Shown: positions 60,211 through 64,000 of the stretch, piece after piece
How positions within the stretch are numbered: position 1 is the stretch's first letter
Layout of the letters: each line of letters begins with the position of its first letter
From: Rhyzopertha dominica
Lineage: Eukaryota; Arthropoda; Insecta; Coleoptera; Bostrichidae
Assembly: GCA_025024175.1 (NCBI GenBank)
Contig: QCXZ01000086.1
Location: 17,512,245 to 17,576,244, forward strand
Direction of reading: 5' to 3'
DNA length: 64,000 nt
Notes under the pieces: model-generated
Seen by the model: only the letters and a program-made list of their open reading frames with translations
Database searches by the model: none
Told to the model about the DNA's origin: nothing
Translations under genes and position numbers: made by a program

Positions 60211-61894
60211 GTGTGGGATCAAGAAAATTTGGCATCGCGTCCGCCTTGGATATGTCGATGATTGAACCACACGGCTAAATGTCAAATAAAATAAAAAATG
60301 GTGGATTTGACCATTTTAAATAAATCGGTTTGTTGTAAAAATAGGTGAATTTTTAAGAAAAAATACTATGACGGCATTAATTTTATTAAATACAATACAA
60401 CTTTTACAATAAATGCCGAAAATGTTCACCATTTTGTTGCAAACATAAATGTGCCCTTCGCCTAACTCCATCAATGACATTCTGTAACATGGCGTGATTG
60501 TTGTTTATTTCGTTTATTTTTGCCGTTCACTTTGTCTTAACTCTTCCAAGCTGTTGCAAGGCGATCGATAAATTAAATTTTTCAAGAATGGCCACAAAAA
60601 GAAATCAGCTGGTGTAAGATCACAAGACTAGGAGTTCAGTGTTCCGACTAATAATCCTGTTATCAAAAAACTCCTGTAACATTGCTATGGTGGTCATATC
60701 TGAGTTTGATGTGGCCCCATCTTGTTGAAAATAACCAAAAAACAATTCATCATCGTGAAGTTCATTTATAAAAGGCTCTAGAATTTCATGTTGATATCTA
60801 GTAGCAGTTAGATTACCTTGAAAGTGATCAAAAAATAGATTATTAATTACTAAATTTATTATTTACCTTCAAAAAACAATGGTCCTATTATTCGTTGCTG
60901 ACTAATTGCAGCCCAAACGCCAACTTTTTGAGAATGCAGTGGAGTTTCCACATACACATGTGGGTTTTCATTACTCCAAATCCTCATGTTTTGTGGATTG
61001 ACATAACCACTCAAACGCAACCAGGCCTCATCAGTAAAAAAAAATTCTGTAATAATCCCTTATCAAAAGTGTTCAAAAACCACTGACAGTATTCAGCTCT
61101 TAGTGGAAAATCAGCTTCTTTCAGTTCTTGCACACATGTTAATCGATAGGGAAATAATGAAAAATCTTTTTTCAGTATTGTTTGCCAATCCCATATGATA
61201 ATTCCACTTGTTGAGCCAAATGTCGAATGGATGTTGTAGGGGCCATATTTTCGATTTTTTCTTTTATCTTTGGTCCTGCCACTTCCTTCCTTTCGATGTA
61301 ACGTAAAGTTTTCTCGAAACTGTGTCACAACGTTTTATGGTTTTACAAAAATGAAAATAATCCACGATATTATCGGGAAACTGATCGCGGAATTCATCCC
61401 AAGCGTCTTGAATCGAATATTGCCAAACACCGTCTACTTTACTTTACTTTTACTTTTCGAAAATATGCCTCAACCATAAACCCATTGCGCTCCAGTGAAA
61501 ATGCCATTTTAAGCAGTCACTCGAAATGAGTTCTCAAAAGAACTGATTTAATACAGAATTACATGAATCACTTCACTGATATTACTGATATTACTTGTGG
61601 AAAAGGTTGTACAAAAGTGAGGTTAGGTTGTGATTCAAGTTAGCTGGGAGTGATACNTTTTAATTAAAATTAATTTGTTTTTAATTGGCCGTTGAAAATA
61701 AATTTTATTGACAGCAGTTTCTATCAATATGAATGTAAAAAACATTAATGATATTAAGTATTCGTAAACTGCAATTTATTTTATTAAACCTGCGAATGTC
61801 ATAACTTTAGACACCAGAAATAAGCGTATCAGTCTTGAAAGACATATGATTTCGCTTTCATGGATGACTCGATGCCAAATTTTCTTGATCACAC
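60211..61894 (-). mobile_element. 1.7-kb mariner-related element with short terminal inverted repeats
   Basis: Left end GTGTGGGATCAAGAAAATTT continuing GGCATCG; right end, read inward, GTGTGATCAAGAAAATTTGG continuing CATCG (61871-61894). GATATA flanks both sides directly, compatible with a TA target in AT-rich DNA. A degenerate transposase fills most of the inside. The terminal sequence is unrelated to the TACAGGGTGTCC elements, so this is a different family. Confidence 0.8.
60420..61507 (-). pseudogene. Mariner-related (DUF4817-type) transposase pseudogene with a 50-bp intron-like insert
   Basis: From an ATG at 61507 (MAFSLERNGFMVEAYF) across several frameshifts: helix-turn-helix block WQYSIQDAWDEFRDQFPDN; FSLFPYRLTCVQELKEADF then LRAEYCQWFLNTFDKG (61020-61180); first acidic motif FFTDEAWLRLSGYVNPQNM; VWAAISQQRIIGPLFFEG; second motif YFQQDGATSN (near 60720); third motif region PADFFLWPFLKNLIY (near 60590); C-terminal QQNGEHFRHLL. 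Between FFEG and NLTATRYQ a 50-bp GTAAAT...TTTCAAG segment (60817-60866) is inserted. Stops and frameshifts make it inactive. Confidence 0.82.
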
Positions 61895-62029
61895 GATATA
61901 TTATAAAGGTAGTTCGCAATGTATGACGTACAATGACGTCGCAGTCCCTCTTTTTTTTTGTTGCTGCTGCTACCGATTTGATCTTTTGGTTTAGTAGAGT
62001 TATAGAGTTATGCTCAATTATTATGTAGC

Positions 62030-64000
62030 ATATGTTCTGTTCTGTTTAATGTGGAGACAGTGCACAGTATATAGTGTGGCTTTTGGTTCATTGATCATTA
62101 TTTTCTACACGGTGAAGCATACGTAGTATCTATCTCTTCTGATGGTATATCACTTCTTCCACACTGAGATGCATGTGCGTTTGGTGGACTATGAAATTGC
62201 TATCTTTGGTTGCAGAGAGTATTTTTCAATAGAAGTAAACAGGATGATGAAATACGTTCTGTCACTTGCGATGGCGCATTCATAATGCTTTCTTTTCTTC
62301 ATGGTTACCTTTCTTATGGAGGTGTATAGATATGAATATGAAACTCATGTCTCAGGTTCCAGACCTTTTCTTAACAAATCTGTATCTCTTCTGATGATAC
62401 GTAACTTTTGCACAGATAAATATAGATAGTGTCCATGCATACTGTGGAATATGCACTTAATAGCTTGGGCTTCGGAGCCTTTAGATCTAGCAGAATAATA
62501 TAAAATGTTGAAGAGCAAGTTATTTATCTATTCTAATGACACATCATTCATGGCTCTCTGCTGCTCCCTTTCCTCATCTTCTTACACGGAGAAGCATATA
62601 TGGCATCCATGCGTTTGGTGGTTCCAGAGTATTTTTTGATAGAAGTAAACAGGACGCCGATTTATTTTAAATGGTAATCCTCTGCCTCTTCCGATGGCAC
62701 ATTACTAATGACTTTCTTTTCTTCATGGTTAGCTTTCATACGGAGCAGTATAGTTTCCATGCATATGGTTGAAGGGCTTTTCTCTTTTCTCATGGCATAT
62801 ATCACTCATGGCTTTTGATGTTTTTCCTTATCATTTTCTACACGGTGAAGCATACGTATATCTATCTCTTCTGATGGCACATGACCCATGGCTCTCTGCT
62901 GTTCTCCTTCATTTTCTTCTACACGGAGAAGCATTTGGTGGAATATGCCGTTTTGGTTCCAGAACCTGCTATTTACTCTACCGATGTTATTGGGTTATAA
63001 TTAATTATTGCATTGGCCCTCTTCTATTTGTTTTGGATACATTATAATATGTGGTACTGGTATCTCAGTCATTGCTTTCTGTTTCATTGTAGCTTTAGAA
63101 CCGTAGTATATTATCCTCTGCGATTTCTTATACCACACCATAATGTGCCTAATACGAACTTTTGCAAATTATCGGCGCATCAGTGGTGGCTTTCTGCTTC
63201 GCTTCTTCTACTAACCTGCTTCTTTGCAGTGTTATAACGGGATACCTAATTATAATATAACATATAAGACACACTGAAGTATATAAGCATCCACGCATTC
63301 GGTGGAAAATGCATCTATAATCTGTTCTAGAGAATACTGTTAGTAGAAATTCATAGGATGTTGAATTATTTTAAGGGATGTCCTAGTCATCTAGCCTGAT
63401 GAGCTTTTTGAGTTTCGTCCTTGTTTGCACTTACCACGTTAAAATACTTACTGAATGCTGCGTATGCTGGCCATGTGGGGCGGGAGAAAATTCCTAACTA
63501 AATCTATCGGACGGCTACCGCTTAGACATGCAGTATAATGCAAAGTATTGGCGCATGGCTATTAATATTATATTATATATAACATATAACACCCATGTGT
63601 TCAGTAGGATATGAACGTATCACGTTTTGGCCTCAGAATGAATTCTTTAGCAGANATATACACCTTGGATTATGTATTCATTGTGGATACAATATAAAGC
63701 ACATATCGGCACATCACTGATGGCATTCTGCTTTCTTATAGCATTACAGCAGGCTCTTAATATTTTTATTTAGGATTTTTTCATTCCAGAGAATATACTG
63801 TAGTAGAAATAAACAAATAAGATTCTGAATTACCTTAGATTTGTATTTCTTTAGTAATAATAAATCAATATAAAGCACAATATCGGCATATCACCGATAA
63901 CTGTCTGCTTCCTTGTAGCATAACAGGAAGCTTTCCAGTACCTTTATCTAGGAATCTTTGGCTCCAGTGGTTATTCTACAGTAGAAATGAACAAATAAGA
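62030..64000. repeat. Diverged satellite array D, running off the window
   Basis: Recurring blocks: CACGGWGAAGCATAYRT (about 62108, 62595, 62850, 62923); AATAGAAGTAAACAGGAY-type (62229, 62638) and GTAGAAATAAACAAATAAGA-type (63802, 63981); TCTTCTGATGGCACAT-type; TTCTTTTCTTCATGGTTA (62288, 62720). Near the right end ATATAAAGCACA recurs at 63692 and 63870, a 178-bp step. Units are of mixed length and strongly diverged. GAAGCATAT and GTAGAA-rich segments recall arrays B and A. Frames of 70-90 codons here are low-complexity and unrecognised. Confidence 0.7.

Overview
This is AT-rich nuclear DNA from an animal, most likely an insect or another arthropod. The evidence is the mix of transposable elements (BEL/Pao, Penelope-like, Jockey/CR1-like and RTE-like LINEs, several mariner-related families, a pogo/Tigger-type element, hAT and fold-back MITEs), very short introns, TTA microsatellites and long satellite arrays. 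I see no intact conventional protein-coding gene, no rRNA, no tRNA and nothing bacterial. The species cannot be named from the sequence. A run of exactly 100 N (7064-7163) and scattered single N show that this is a draft assembly.

Positions 1 to about 43.8 kb are a transposon graveyard. In order it holds: a BEL/Pao gag remnant (minus, 1-1079); a diverged ~458-bp tandem repeat (2.85-3.77 kb); an hAT-like DUF4371 fragment with a 50-bp intron (7.2-7.55 kb); the last codons of a BEL/Pao pol (8.28-8.45 kb); a LINE split by a 400-bp MITE (8.7-10.6 kb); a Penelope-like 3' end (11.3-11.9 kb); a mariner-like transposase fragment within a large inverted duplication (12.0-13.96 kb); an ORF1-like fragment and a Jockey-like LINE (15.9-18 kb); and an RTE-like LINE split by a 2.7-kb DNA element, which holds a Penelope-like fragment, which holds another MITE (21.5-25.8 kb). 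After these come an internally deleted LINE (26.0-26.8 kb); a 3.85-kb mariner-related element with ~0.9-kb inverted repeats and a nested hAT MITE (27.57-31.42 kb); a pogo/Tigger-type pseudogene (40.6-41.7 kb); and LINE fragments on the plus strand (42.2-43.8 kb).

From about 44.4 kb to the end lies a satellite locus: array A (period ~436 bp, nine diverged units), array B (period 233 bp, about 43 units with 6-unit higher-order repeats), a duplicated composite segment (57.7-58.9 kb), a degenerate stretch with A-like and B-like pieces (59-59.75 kb), a separate mariner-like element (60.2-61.9 kb), and a diverged array D running off the end (62-64 kb).

The most interesting untested possibility is a spliced plus-strand transcript. 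A promoter-like, CpG-richer segment with a strong donor at 34166 is followed by two exon-like blocks (38303-38438, 39805-39950) with good splice sites. A textbook 3' splice site at 43967/43968 then opens an exon running into array A. All frames of the two middle blocks contain stops, so it would be mainly noncoding, but joining the last two blocks opens a 48-codon hydrophobic reading frame.
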